Below, piece after piece: positions 13,077-26,101 of a stretch of 64,000 nucleotides of DNA. Under the pieces are notes generated by a model. It had not been told where the DNA came from, ran no database searches, and was given only the letters and a program-made list of their open reading frames with translations. The DNA is from Escherichia fergusonii ATCC 35469. Lineage in GTDB: Bacteria > Pseudomonadota > Gammaproteobacteria > Enterobacterales > Enterobacteriaceae. The position numbers were made by a program, and so were the translations under genes. The stretch is from the NCBI RefSeq assembly GCF_000026225.1, contig NC_011740.1, forward strand, positions 4,154,001 through 4,218,000, read 5' to 3'. How positions within the stretch are numbered: position 1 is the first letter of the stretch; each line of letters begins with the position of its first letter.

Positions 13077-14006
13077 ATGCCGATTCGTGTGCCGGACGAG
13101 CTACCCGCCGTCAATTTCTTGCGTGAAGAAAACGTCTTTGTGATGACAACTTCTCGCGCGTCTGGTCAGGAAATTCGTCCGCTAAAGGTGCTTATCCTTA
13201 ACCTGATGCCGAAGAAGATTGAAACTGAAAATCAGTTTTTGCGCCTGCTTTCAAACTCACCTTTGCAGGTCGATATTCAGCTGTTGCGCATCGATTCCCG
13301 TGAATCGCGCAACACGCCCGCAGAGCATCTGAACAACTTCTATTGCAACTTTGAAGATATTCAGGAGCAGAACTTTGATGGCCTGATCGTCACCGGCGCG
13401 CCGCTGGGACTGGTGGAGTTTAATGACGTCGCTTACTGGCCGCAAATCAAACAGGTGCTGGAGTGGTCGAAAGATCACGTCACCTCAACGCTGTTTGTCT
13501 GTTGGGCGGTACAGGCTGCGCTCAATATCCTCTATGGCATTCCTAAGCAAACCCGCACTGACAAACTCTCTGGCGTTTACGAACATCACATTCTCCATCC
13601 TCATGCACTTCTGACGCGTGGCTTTGATGATTCATTCCTGGCACCACATTCGCGCTATGCTGACTTTCCGGCAGCGTTGATTCGTGATTACACCGATCTG
13701 GAAATTCTGGCGGAGACAGAAGAAGGGGATGCCTATCTGTTTGCCAGCAAAGATAAGCGCATTGCCTTTGTGACAGGCCATCCCGAATATGATGCGCAAA
13801 CGCTGGCGCAGGAATATTTCCGCGATGTGGAAGCCGGGCTGAATCCAGATGTACCGTATAACTATTTCCCGCATAATGATCCGCAAAATACACCGCGAGC
13901 GAGCTGGCGTAGTCACGGTAATTTGCTGTTTACCAACTGGCTCAACTATTACGTCTACCAGATCACGCCATACGATCTACGGCACATGAATCCAACGCTG
14001 GATTAA
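13077..14006 (+). CDS. metA: Homoserine O-succinyltransferase
   Basis: A 309-residue enzyme for the first committed step of methionine synthesis, transferring succinyl from succinyl-CoA to homoserine. It has the glutamine-amidotransferase-like fold with nucleophile Cys in FVCWAVQAAL (about residue 142), the YEHHILHPHAL segment and His in TGHPEYD. It differs from K-12 MetA at about four positions. It is regulated by the upstream met boxes and followed by its own terminator. Confidence 0.97.
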   Translation: MPIRVPDELPAVNFLREENVFVMTTSRASGQEIRPLKVLILNLMPKKIETENQFLRLLSNSPLQVDIQLLRIDSRESRNTPAEHLNNFYCNFEDIQEQNFDGLIVTGAPLGLVEFNDVAYWPQIKQVLEWSKDHVTSTLFVCWAVQAALNILYGIPKQTRTDKLSGVYEHHILHPHALLTRGFDDSFLAPHSRYADFPAALIRDYTDLEILAETEEGDAYLFASKDKRIAFVTGHPEYDAQTLAQEYFRDVEAGLNPDVPYNYFPHNDPQNTPRASWRSHGNLLFTNWLNYYVYQITPYDLRHMNPTLD

Positions 14007-14050
14007 TCTTCTGTAGCAGTCGATCGTTAAGCGTTTCAGCATGTTGAATC

Positions 14051-14074
14051 AGGCACCTTCGGGTGCCTTTTTTA
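14051..14074 (+). terminator. metA terminator
   Basis: AGGCACC, a TTCG tetraloop and GGTGCCT, followed by a run of six T. A textbook Rho-independent terminator. Confidence 0.93.
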
Positions 14075-14150
14075 TTTCCGAAAACTTCTTCATTAAGTAA
14101 ATAATTTTTAATTTTACTGTTATCAATAAGTTAACCATTAATTAAATTAA

Positions 14151-14178
14151 AAATGGAAATTGTTTTTGATTTTACAAT
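14151..14178 (+). promoter_or_regulatory. Probable IclR binding region upstream of aceB
   Basis: The AT-rich sequence around TGGAAATTGTTTTTGATTTT corresponds to the IclR box region of the E. coli aceBAK promoter (consensus related to TGGAAAT-N-ATTTCCA). It lies about 100 bases before aceB. I identify it by position and similarity only. Confidence 0.55.
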
Positions 14179-14274
14179 TTAATTGAGTAGTCTTAGTCGT
14201 GCTGAACGAAAAGCGCACAACGATCCTTCGTTCACATTTGGGATGCAGCAGGATCAAAGACGAGGGCTTACTCA

Positions 14275-15876
14275 ATGAATCAACAGGCAACAACAACCGA
14301 AGAATTAACCTTTACCATGCCATTCGGTGAGCAGGAGAAGCATATTCTTACTTCTGATGCTGTAGCATTTCTCACTGAACTGGTGACACGTTTTACACCT
14401 CAGCGGAATAAATTACTGGCGGCGCGCATTCAGCAGCAGCAAGATATTGATAACGGAACGTTGCCTGATTTTATTTCGGAAACAGCTTCCATTCGTGATA
14501 CAGACTGGAAAATTCGTGGTATTCCTGCGGACTTAGAAGATCGTCGGGTAGAGATTACCGGACCCGTAGAGCGCAAGATGGTGATCAACGCACTGAACGC
14601 CAATGTGAAAGTCTTTATGGCCGATTTCGAAGATTCACTGGCCCCGGACTGGAACAAAGTGATCGACGGGCAAATTAACCTGCGCGATGCGGTTAATGGC
14701 ACCATCAGTTACACCAATGAAGCAGGTAAAATTTACCAGCTCAAGCCCAATCCAGCGGTTTTGATTTGTCGGGTACGCGGTCTGCACTTGCCGGAAAAAC
14801 ATGTCACCTGGCGTGGTGAGGCAATCCCCGGTAGCTTGTTTGATTTTGCGCTCTATTTCTTCCACAACTATCAGGCTCTGTTGGCAAAGGGCAGCGGTCC
14901 CTATTTCTATTTGCCGAAAACCCAGTCCTGGCAGGAGGCTGCCTGGTGGCGCGAAGTCTTCAGCTATGCAGAAGATCGCTTTAATCTGCCGCGCGGTACC
15001 ATCAAGGCGACGTTGCTGATTGAAACGCTGCCCGCCGTGTTCCAGATGGACGAAATCCTTCACGCGCTGCGTGACCATATTGTTGGTCTGAACTGCGGTC
15101 GTTGGGATTACATCTTCAGCTATATCAAAACGTTGAAAAACTATCCCGATCGCGTCCTGCCAGACAGACAGGCAGTGACGATGGATAAACCATTCCTGAA
15201 TGCTTACTCACGCCTGTTGATTAAAACCTGCCATAAACGTGGTGCTTTTGCGATGGGCGGCATGGCGGCGTTTATTCCGAGCAAAGATGAAGAGCGCAAT
15301 AACCAGGTGCTCAACAAAGTAAAAGCGGATAAAGCGCTGGAAGCCAATAACGGTCACGATGGCACATGGATCGCTCACCCAGGCCTTGCGGATACGGCAA
15401 TGGCGGTATTCAACGACATTCTCGGCTCCCGTAAAAATCAGCTTGAAGTGATGCGCGAACAAGACGCGCCGATTACTGCCGATCAGCTGCTGGCACCTTG
15501 TGATGGTGAACGCACCGAAGAAGGTATGCGCGCCAACATTCGCGTGGCTGTGCAGTACATCGAAGCATGGATCTCCGGCAACGGCTGCGTGCCGATTTAT
15601 GGCCTGATGGAAGATGCGGCGACGGCTGAAATTTCCCGTACCTCCATCTGGCAGTGGATCCATCACCAAAAAACGTTGAGTAATGGCAAACCGGTGACCA
15701 AAGCCTTGTTCCGCCAGATGCTGGGCGAAGAGATGAAAGTCATTGCCAGCGAACTGGGCGAAGAACGTTTCTCCCAGGGGCGTTTTGACGATGCCGCACG
15801 CTTGATGGAACAGATCACCACTTCCGATGAGTTAATTGATTTCCTGACCCTGCCAGGCTACCGCCTGTTAGCGTAA
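14275..15876 (+). CDS. aceB: Malate synthase A
   Basis: A 533-residue cytoplasmic enzyme that condenses glyoxylate with acetyl-CoA to malate in the glyoxylate shunt. The family segments FMADFEDSLAPDW (about 115-127), AFAMGGMAAFIPSK (about 323-336) and NGCVPIYGLMEDAATAEISR (about 435-455) are intact; these contain the Mg-binding Glu and catalytic Asp regions. Its length matches K-12. It is first in aceBAK, controlled by IclR, whose gene is nearby. Confidence 0.97.
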   Translation: MNQQATTTEELTFTMPFGEQEKHILTSDAVAFLTELVTRFTPQRNKLLAARIQQQQDIDNGTLPDFISETASIRDTDWKIRGIPADLEDRRVEITGPVERKMVINALNANVKVFMADFEDSLAPDWNKVIDGQINLRDAVNGTISYTNEAGKIYQLKPNPAVLICRVRGLHLPEKHVTWRGEAIPGSLFDFALYFFHNYQALLAKGSGPYFYLPKTQSWQEAAWWREVFSYAEDRFNLPRGTIKATLLIETLPAVFQMDEILHALRDHIVGLNCGRWDYIFSYIKTLKNYPDRVLPDRQAVTMDKPFLNAYSRLLIKTCHKRGAFAMGGMAAFIPSKDEERNNQVLNKVKADKALEANNGHDGTWIAHPGLADTAMAVFNDILGSRKNQLEVMREQDAPITADQLLAPCDGERTEEGMRANIRVAVQYIEAWISGNGCVPIYGLMEDAATAEISRTSIWQWIHHQKTLSNGKPVTKALFRQMLGEEMKVIASELGEERFSQGRFDDAARLMEQITTSDELIDFLTLPGYRLLA

Positions 15877-15905
15877 ACCACCACATAACTATGGAGCATC
15901 TGCAC

Positions 15906-17210
15906 ATGAAAACCCGTACACAACAAATTGAAGAATTACAGAAAGAGTGGACTCAACCGCGTTGGGAAGGCATTACTCGCCCGTACAGTGCGGAAGATGT
16001 GGTGAAATTACGTGGTTCAGTCAATCCGGAATGCACGCTGGCACAACTGGGTGCGGCGAAAATGTGGCGACTGCTGCACGGTGAGTCGAAAAAAGGCTAC
16101 ATCAACAGCCTCGGCGCACTGACTGGCGGTCAGGCGCTGCAACAGGCGAAAGCGGGTATTGAAGCAGTCTATCTGTCGGGATGGCAGGTAGCCGCGGACG
16201 CTAACCTGGCGGCCAGCATGTATCCGGATCAGTCGCTCTATCCGGCAAACTCGGTGCCAGCCGTGGTGGAGCGGATCAACAACACCTTCCGTCGTGCCGA
16301 TCAGATCCAATGGTCCGCGGGCATTGAGCCGGGCGATCCGCGCTATGTCGATTACTTCCTGCCGATCGTTGCCGATGCGGAAGCCGGTTTTGGCGGTGTC
16401 CTGAATGCCTTTGAACTGATGAAAGCGATGATTGAAGCCGGTGCAGCGGCAGTTCACTTCGAAGATCAGCTGGCGTCCGTGAAAAAATGCGGTCATATGG
16501 GCGGTAAAGTACTGGTGCCAACTCAGGAAGCAATCCAGAAACTGGTTGCGGCGCGTCTGGCTGCCGACGTTACGGGCGTTCCAACCCTGCTGGTTGCACG
16601 TACCGATGCTGATGCGGCGGATTTGATCACCTCCGATTGCGACCCGTATGACAGCGAATTTATTACCGGCGAGCGCACCAACGAAGGCTTCTTCCGTACT
16701 CATGCAGGCATTGAGCAAGCAATCAGCCGTGGCCTGGCGTATGCGCCGTATGCTGACCTGGTTTGGTGTGAAACCTCTACGCCGGATCTGGAACTGGCGC
16801 GTCGCTTTGCGGAAGCTATCCACGCGAAATATCCAGGCAAACTGCTGGCTTATAACTGCTCGCCGTCGTTCAACTGGCAGAAAAATCTCGACGACAAAAC
16901 TATTGCCAGCTTCCAGCAGCAGCTGTCGGATATGGGCTACAAGTTCCAGTTCATCACCCTGGCAGGCATCCACAGCATGTGGTTTAACATGTTCGACCTG
17001 GCAAACGCCTATGCCCAGGGCGAAGGTATGAAGCACTATGTTGAAAAAGTGCAGCAACCGGAATTTGCCGCCGCGAAAGATGGCTACACCTTCGTTTCTC
17101 ATCAACAGGAAGTGGGTACAGGTTACTTCGATAAAGTGACGACCATTATTCAGGGCGGCACGTCGTCGGTTACCGCGCTGACCGGCTCCACCGAAGAATC
17201 GCAGTTCTAA
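15906..17210 (+). CDS. aceA: Isocitrate lyase
   Basis: A 434-residue enzyme that cleaves isocitrate to glyoxylate and succinate. The catalytic loop KKCGHMGGK (about 193-201, nucleophile Cys195) is present. The start MKTRTQQIEE at 15906 gives the K-12 length and follows GGAGC at 15892-15896; an in-frame start at 15891 would leave no Shine-Dalgarno. It lies 29 bases after aceB. Confidence 0.97.
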   Translation: MKTRTQQIEELQKEWTQPRWEGITRPYSAEDVVKLRGSVNPECTLAQLGAAKMWRLLHGESKKGYINSLGALTGGQALQQAKAGIEAVYLSGWQVAADANLAASMYPDQSLYPANSVPAVVERINNTFRRADQIQWSAGIEPGDPRYVDYFLPIVADAEAGFGGVLNAFELMKAMIEAGAAAVHFEDQLASVKKCGHMGGKVLVPTQEAIQKLVAARLAADVTGVPTLLVARTDADAADLITSDCDPYDSEFITGERTNEGFFRTHAGIEQAISRGLAYAPYADLVWCETSTPDLELARRFAEAIHAKYPGKLLAYNCSPSFNWQKNLDDKTIASFQQQLSDMGYKFQFITLAGIHSMWFNMFDLANAYAQGEGMKHYVEKVQQPEFAAAKDGYTFVSHQQEVGTGYFDKVTTIIQGGTSSVTALTGSTEESQF

Positions 17211-17217
17211 TAACCAA

Positions 17218-17243
17218 CGCCCCTTTCCGTAAGGCGAGGGGCG
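17218..17243 (+). other. Intercistronic stem-loop between aceA and aceK
   Basis: CGCCCCT (17218-17224) pairs with AGGGGCG (17237-17243), and an inner CC-GTAA-GG extends the hairpin. There is no T-run. Structures at this place in E. coli stabilise aceBA mRNA and lower aceK expression relative to aceBA. Confidence 0.75.
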
Positions 17244-17258
17244 AATTAAGGAGAGGCG

Positions 17259-18992
17259 ATGCCGCGTGGCCTGGAATTACTGATTGCACAAACTATTTTG
17301 CAAGGTTTCGACGCTCAGTATGGTCGATTTCTTGAAGTGACTTCCGGGGCGCAGCAGCGTTTCGAACAAGCCGACTGGCATGCTGTCCAGCAGGCGATGA
17401 AAAGCCGTATCCATCTTTACGATCATCACGTCGGTCTGGTAGTGGAGCAACTGCGCTGCATTACCAACGGCCAAAGCACGGACGCGGCATTTTTACTGCG
17501 CGTCAAAGAGCATTACACCCGGCTGTTGCCGGACTACCCGCGCTTCGAGATTGCGGAGAGCTTTTTTAACTCCGTGTACTGTCGGTTATTTGATCACCGT
17601 TCGCTTACTCCCGAGCGGCTTTTTATCTTTAGTTCCCAGCCAGAGCGCCGCTTTCGTACTATTCCGCGCCCGCTGGCAAAAGACTTTTATCCCGATCACG
17701 GCTGGGAATCTCTGCTAATGCGCGTTATCAGCGATCTGCCGCTGCGTCTGCGCTGGCAAAATAAAAGCCGTGACATTCATTACATCATTCGCCATCTGAC
17801 AGAAATGTTGGGGACAGACAACCTCGCGGAAAGCCATTTACAGGTGGCGAACGAACTGTTTTATCGCAATAAAGCCGCCTGGCTGGTGGGCAAACTGAAC
17901 ACGCCTTTCGGCACATTGCCATTTTTGCTGCCGATCCATCAGACGGACGACGGCGAGTTATTTATTGATACCTGCCTGACGACGACCGCCGAAGCGAGCA
18001 TTGTTTTTGGCTTTGCGCGTTCTTATTTTATGGTTTATGCGCCGCTGCCCGCAGCGCTGGTCGAGTGGCTACGGGAAATTCTGCCGGGCAAAACGACCGC
18101 AGAATTGTATATGGCTATCGGTTGCCAGAAACACGCCAAAACCGAAAGCTACCGCGAATATCTCGTTTATCTACAGGGCTGTAATGAGCAGTTCATTGAA
18201 GCGCCGGGTATTCGTGGCATGGTGATGTTGGTGTTTACGCTGCCGGGTTTTGATCGGGTATTCAAAGTCATCAAAGACAAGTTCGCGCCGCAGAAAGAGA
18301 TGTCTGCCGCTCACGTTCGTGCCTGCTATCAACTGGTTAAAGAGCACGATCGCGTGGGTCGAATGGCGGACACCCAGGAGTTTGAAAACTTTGTGCTGGA
18401 GAAGCGGCATATTTCCCCGACATTAATGGAATTACTGCTTCAGGAAGCAGCAGAAAAAATCACCGATCTCGGCGAACAGATAGTGATTCGTCATCTTTAT
18501 ATTGAGCGACGGATGGTGCCGCTCAATATCTGGCTGGAACAAGTGGAAGGTCAGCAGTTGCGCGACGCCATTGAAGAATACGGTAACGCTATTCGCCAGC
18601 TTGCCGCTGCTAACATTTTCCCTGGCGACATGCTGTTTAAAAACTTCGGTGTCACCCGTCACGGGCGTGTGGTGTTTTATGATTACGATGAAATTTGCTA
18701 CATGACGGAAGTGAACTTCCGCGACATCCCGCCGTCGCGCTACCCGGAGGACGAACTTGCCAGCGAACCGTGGTACAGCGTCTCGCCGGGCGATGTTTTC
18801 CCGGAAGAGTTTCGCCACTGGCTATGTGCCGACCCGCGTATTGGTCCGCTGTTTGAAGAGATGCACGCCGACCTGTTCCGCGCTGATTACTGGCGCGCAC
18901 TACAAAACCGCATACGTGAAGGGCATGTGGAAGATGTTTATGCGTATCGGCGCAGGCAGCGATTTAGCGTGCGTTACCGGCCACAGGTGTAG
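17259..18992 (+). CDS. aceK: Isocitrate dehydrogenase kinase/phosphatase
   Basis: A 577-residue bifunctional enzyme that phosphorylates and dephosphorylates isocitrate dehydrogenase, switching flux into the glyoxylate shunt. It has the regulatory N-terminal region (to about 310), the ATP-binding loop APQKEMSAAHV (about 345) and kinase residues around NIFPGDMLFKNFGV and VFYDYDE (about 450-475). The final residues (FSVRYRPQV) differ from the K-12 ending (FSVRYGEMLF as I recall), so the junction with the foreign methyltransferase lies inside the last codons. Confidence 0.95.
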   Translation: MPRGLELLIAQTILQGFDAQYGRFLEVTSGAQQRFEQADWHAVQQAMKSRIHLYDHHVGLVVEQLRCITNGQSTDAAFLLRVKEHYTRLLPDYPRFEIAESFFNSVYCRLFDHRSLTPERLFIFSSQPERRFRTIPRPLAKDFYPDHGWESLLMRVISDLPLRLRWQNKSRDIHYIIRHLTEMLGTDNLAESHLQVANELFYRNKAAWLVGKLNTPFGTLPFLLPIHQTDDGELFIDTCLTTTAEASIVFGFARSYFMVYAPLPAALVEWLREILPGKTTAELYMAIGCQKHAKTESYREYLVYLQGCNEQFIEAPGIRGMVMLVFTLPGFDRVFKVIKDKFAPQKEMSAAHVRACYQLVKEHDRVGRMADTQEFENFVLEKRHISPTLMELLLQEAAEKITDLGEQIVIRHLYIERRMVPLNIWLEQVEGQQLRDAIEEYGNAIRQLAAANIFPGDMLFKNFGVTRHGRVVFYDYDEICYMTEVNFRDIPPSRYPEDELASEPWYSVSPGDVFPEEFRHWLCADPRIGPLFEEMHADLFRADYWRALQNRIREGHVEDVYAYRRRQRFSVRYRPQV

Positions 18993-19052
18993 TCACATTT
19001 TATCTGGGTCAAATGAGTGATATATTTTCACCCACTAATTCCGGGAGAAAAT

Positions 19053-20474
19053 ATGACTGAATTCGATCTGTTAGCTCAGGAGCTGCTGGAGAAAGCAGCC
19101 AATGATGAAAAAAACCAACAGGAGCGCGATAAACAACTTATCGATCGGGTTCTGGAAATCTACGATCAGAAATACGTTGCTGAATTACTTAGAAAAATTG
19201 GTAAAAATGAGTGGAGTCGGGAAACACTTAACCGCTGGGTAAATGGCAAAAGTAAACCAAAAACACTCACTCAGGCGGAAGTTGAGCTATTAAGAAAAAT
19301 GCTTCCAGAGCCACCAGCCCACCATCCAAATTATGCGTTTCGGTTTATTGATCTATTTGCCGGAATTGGTGGTATCCGTAAGGGGTTTGAGGCAATTGGA
19401 GGTCAATGTGTATTTACCAGTGAGTGGAATAAGGAGGCTGTTCGCACTTATAAGGCAAACTGGTATAACGACGAAAGTAGCCATACATTTAATCATGATA
19501 TACGCGAGGTCACGTTAAGCGCCGATGATACGGTAAGTGAAAAACAAGCGTATGCACATATTCAGCGTCATATTCCTGATCACGACGTATTACTGGCGGG
19601 ATTTCCTTGCCAGCCATTCAGTCTGGCAGGGGTCAGTAAGAAAAATTCTCTCGGGCGTGCGCACGGTTTTGAATGCGAAACACAAGGCACTCTATTTTTT
19701 GATGTTGCACGGATTATTAAAGCAAAGCGCCCGGCGATATTTGTACTGGAAAATGTCAAAAACTTAAAAAGCCATGATAAAGGTAAGACCTTTAAGGTCA
19801 TTATGAATACCCTTGATGAGCTGGGCTATGAAGTGGCCAACGCTCATGAAACCGGGAAGGATGATCCTAAAATCATTGATGGCAAACATTTCCTCCCGCA
19901 GCATCGTGAGCGGATTGTGCTGGTGGGTTTCCGTCGTGATCTCAATATTCATCAAGGTTTTACTTTACGGGATATTGATCGTTTCTATCCGCAGCAAAGA
20001 CCGCTCTTTGGTCAACTACTGGAATCCTCTGTTGATAGCAAATACATCCTCAGCCCAAAGCTCTGGCAATATCTGTATAACTATGCCAAAAAACATGCGG
20101 CGAAAGGCAATGGTTTTGGATTTGGGTTGGTTGATCCAAATAATGCAAATAGCGTCGCCAGGACATTATCTGCCCGTTACCATAAAGATGGCTCAGAAAT
20201 ATTGATCGACCGGGGCTGGGACAAGGCGCTTGGGGAGATAGATTTTAACAATGCTGAAAATCAGGCGAACAGACCACGCAGATTAACGCCTCGCGAGTGT
20301 GCTCGTCTGATGGGATTTGAATCCCCTGGCGGGAAACCGTTCCGTATACCGGTTTCAGATACACAGGCTTACCGTCAATTTGGTAACTCAGTCGTCGTAC
20401 CGGTATTTGCAGCAGTTGCGAAACTGCTTAAGCCCTATATTTTGCAGGCCACCAGTAAATCGATAAAAAAATAA
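19053..20474 (+). CDS. Orphan DNA cytosine-5 methyltransferase, M.EcoRII/Dcm type
   Basis: A 473-residue C5 methyltransferase. Motif I DLFAGIGG (100-107), PCQPFS (185-190, catalytic Cys186), ENV (233-235), QHRERIVLVGFRR (about 283) and the C-terminal RQFGNSVV motif are intact, with a target-recognition domain between about 310 and 400. From memory it resembles plasmid-borne M.EcoRII more than chromosomal Dcm, including an N-terminal extension starting MTEFDLLAQELLEKA. The predicted target is CC(A/T)GG. No EcoRII endonuclease or Vsr gene is adjacent. It replaces K-12 arpA between aceK and iclR. Confidence 0.9.
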   Translation: MTEFDLLAQELLEKAANDEKNQQERDKQLIDRVLEIYDQKYVAELLRKIGKNEWSRETLNRWVNGKSKPKTLTQAEVELLRKMLPEPPAHHPNYAFRFIDLFAGIGGIRKGFEAIGGQCVFTSEWNKEAVRTYKANWYNDESSHTFNHDIREVTLSADDTVSEKQAYAHIQRHIPDHDVLLAGFPCQPFSLAGVSKKNSLGRAHGFECETQGTLFFDVARIIKAKRPAIFVLENVKNLKSHDKGKTFKVIMNTLDELGYEVANAHETGKDDPKIIDGKHFLPQHRERIVLVGFRRDLNIHQGFTLRDIDRFYPQQRPLFGQLLESSVDSKYILSPKLWQYLYNYAKKHAAKGNGFGFGLVDPNNANSVARTLSARYHKDGSEILIDRGWDKALGEIDFNNAENQANRPRRLTPRECARLMGFESPGGKPFRIPVSDTQAYRQFGNSVVVPVFAAVAKLLKPYILQATSKSIKK

Positions 20475-20480
20475 ATTGAT

Positions 20481-20510
20481 CGTTATACCCGGCACGCTCC
20501 GGGTATAACG
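20481..20510. terminator. Bidirectional terminator between the methyltransferase and iclR
   Basis: A perfect 12-bp stem (CGTTATACCCGG with its complement) and a 6-base loop lie in the gap between two convergent genes. Confidence 0.85.
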
Positions 20511-20521
20511 CATCACTTTTC

Positions 20522-21346
20522 TTACCGCATTCCACCGTATGCCAGCGTCACTTCCTTCGCGGCTTTAATGACCATTGCGCCAAACTCAGTCACGCGGTCA
20601 TCGGTGATCCGCGATACTGGCCCGGAAATTGAAATAGCGGCAAATGGTTCGCGATGTTCATCAAAAATACATGATGCCAGGCAGCGCAGACCCAATGCAT
20701 GTTCTTCATCATCAAATGAATAACCCCGTTTGCGTGTCTGGGCGAGATCTTCTTTCAGGTGGACTGGCGACACCAGAGTAGCGTGGGTATAGGCATGTAA
20801 CCCTTTGCGATGCAGCAGTTTCGTGACCTGCTCTTCACTGAGTTGCGATAAAAACGCTTTACCCGCACCGGAAGCATGCATTGGCAGTTTGCCACCAATG
20901 GGCGCGGACATACGCATCAGTTGTGTACATTGCACCTGGTCGATGATGACGGCTTCATGGTCGCTTTGATCGAGTACCGCCAGGTTGACTGTCTCACCAG
21001 AATCTTCCATTAATTTCCGCAGAATAGGGTGAACAATGGCAAGCAGGTTGCGGCTTTGCAAAAAGCTGCTGCCAACCACAAAGGCATGTGCGCCCACCGC
21101 CCAGTGACCCAGTTCGCCAACCTGACGGACAAAGCCCTGTTGCTGCATGGTTGTGAGCAATCGATGGGTGGTAGAGTTGGGTAATCCCGCTTGCTGTGCC
21201 AGTTCCGTGAGTGCCACACTGCCATTGGATTCGGCTATCCATTCCAGTAATTTCAGGCCACGCGTTAAAGACTGTACTTGCCCGGTAGCGGGGGCGGTGG
21301 CAGCGGCGGGTTTTCTGCCGCGTTTTGCGGGAACAGGTGCGACCAT
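20522..21346 (-). CDS. iclR: IclR repressor of the glyoxylate operon
   Basis: A 274-residue IclR-family regulator. The N-terminal winged helix-turn-helix (about 28-90, including ALTELAQQAGLPNSTTHRLL) is followed by an effector-binding domain (about 105-270) that senses glyoxylate and pyruvate. The start at 21346 (MVAPVPAKRGRK) follows GGAGG and gives the K-12 length; an upstream in-frame ATG adds 13 residues without better support. It represses aceBAK, two genes away. Confidence 0.96.
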   Translation of the reverse strand: MVAPVPAKRGRKPAAATAPATGQVQSLTRGLKLLEWIAESNGSVALTELAQQAGLPNSTTHRLLTTMQQQGFVRQVGELGHWAVGAHAFVVGSSFLQSRNLLAIVHPILRKLMEDSGETVNLAVLDQSDHEAVIIDQVQCTQLMRMSAPIGGKLPMHASGAGKAFLSQLSEEQVTKLLHRKGLHAYTHATLVSPVHLKEDLAQTRKRGYSFDDEEHALGLRCLASCIFDEHREPFAAISISGPVSRITDDRVTEFGAMVIKAAKEVTLAYGGMR

Positions 21347-21437
21347 GACAGCCTCCTTTTTCTGTATCGTGGAAATCATTTTCATTTTTATTGCTATCTA
21401 ATGCAATAGTTGCCACACTGATCCGATGAGTTAATGT

Positions 21438-21450
21438 TGAACAAATCTCA
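21438..21450 (+). promoter_or_regulatory. Possible MetR site upstream of metH
   Basis: TGAACAAATCTCA resembles the MetR box TGAA-N5-TTCA and lies about 100 bases before metH, where a MetR site is expected. One half is imperfect. Confidence 0.4.
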
Positions 21451-21545
21451 TGTTGCGTGGTGCTCGCTTTTACCACAGATGCGTTTATGCCAGTATGGTT
21501 TGTTGAATTTTTATTAAATCTGGGTTGAGCGTGTCGGGAGCAAGT

Positions 21546-25229
<3,684 letters not shown>

Positions 25230-25234
25230 ATGAT

Positions 25235-25262
25235 AATACCGGGGTATTTGCCCCGGTATTTA
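25235..25262 (+). terminator. metH terminator
   Basis: A 10-bp perfect stem (AATACCGGGG with CCCCGGTATT) with a 6-base loop and following T residues, 6 bases after the metH stop. Confidence 0.85.
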
Positions 25263-25288
25263 ATGTCATAAATAATGGATTATTGAAA

Positions 25289-25609
25289 ATGATAAAAATT
25301 GATGAAATAGATTTTTTCGCTTTCGAAGGACGTTCAGAAGCCGAAGTTACTGAACTATTAGGGAAAAAACCAACAGGTTATAATGATTGGATAATTAATA
25401 TAAAAACAGGTGTGGAGTGGGTATTTTCTGATGGTTGCTTTTGGTTGGATTTTCGTAAATCCAAAGAGGGGATAAGGTGTATCTCATGCAGTATTCTGTA
25501 TCACGATAAAAGTAAAGGGCGTATCGACGTCTTCTTTAGCGAAGGTATGGCTGACAGAGGTTTAAAAAATACGGGTGGAGTGTTAATCCAAAAACGCCCG
25601 CAATTATAA
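25289..25609 (+). CDS. Small AT-rich protein of unknown function
   Basis: A 106-residue acidic soluble protein (MIKIDEIDFFAFEGRSEAEV...) that I do not recognise. There is no signal peptide or membrane segment. The ATG at 25289 is preceded by GGA at about 25277; an in-frame TTG two codons upstream is less likely. Its AT content is clearly higher than metH and yjbB, which flank it in K-12, so it was probably acquired. Size and composition recall immunity proteins, but nothing visible proves that. It may form a pair with the next gene, 42 bases away. Confidence 0.65.
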   Translation: MIKIDEIDFFAFEGRSEAEVTELLGKKPTGYNDWIINIKTGVEWVFSDGCFWLDFRKSKEGIRCISCSILYHDKSKGRIDVFFSEGMADRGLKNTGGVLIQKRPQL

Positions 25610-25651
25610 TAATCCCTGGTAATATTTGTTTTCGTAAAAAGGATTTACTTT

Positions 25652-26101
25652 ATGCAACGTCAATACAAAAAATACATTCTTCTTTTTTGGGGTGTCATGG
25701 ATGTTATCGCCATAGCCACATATCTATTCTACTCGGTTGGTAATGGTCGTATCCCTTTTTATTCCGATATCGTTCATTCAATTTCCTTACTTAAAGCTAT
25801 CGGCATTGAAGGTGGTTTTTACGCGTATGCAGTCGCCACTGTTACGCTACAAATAGTATTATTGTTCTCTTTATTCTTTTCTGCGCAATCTTTTTTAAAA
25901 CAAAAATTGTTTAGTTTCTCTTTTTTTGCGATTCAGGAATTTATACGTTTTGCTACCGTAAGCTGTTCAATCTCCGTAATACCGTTGATACTTAATTATT
26001 TTGATTCACAGAATCTGGTCTTAAATATTTCGTTGTTTATCTTCTCAGAGGTCACAAAAGTGACAACGTTTATCTGGTGTAAACGGCAAGAAAAAATGTG
26101 A
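25652..26101 (+). CDS. Small integral membrane protein of unknown function
   Basis: A 149-residue hydrophobic protein with about four predicted transmembrane segments (about 8-27, 55-77, 86-108 and 115-137) and a basic C-terminus (KRQEKM). AGGATTTACTTT before the ATG gives a ribosome-binding site. I do not recognise the family. It is AT-rich like its upstream neighbour, with which it is probably co-transcribed as a small acquired module between metH and yjbB. Confidence 0.65.
   Translation: MQRQYKKYILLFWGVMDVIAIATYLFYSVGNGRIPFYSDIVHSISLLKAIGIEGGFYAYAVATVTLQIVLLFSLFFSAQSFLKQKLFSFSFFAIQEFIRFATVSCSISVIPLILNYFDSQNLVLNISLFIFSEVTKVTTFIWCKRQEKM

Noticed and set aside
14101..14180. AT-rich stretch before aceB as a mobile-element scar
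   Set aside because: It corresponds to the normal aceBAK promoter and IclR-binding region.
20475..20521. Remnant of an EcoRII endonuclease or vsr gene beside the methyltransferase
   Set aside because: Only 47 bases containing a terminator separate it from iclR, and the upstream gap to aceK is 60 bases.
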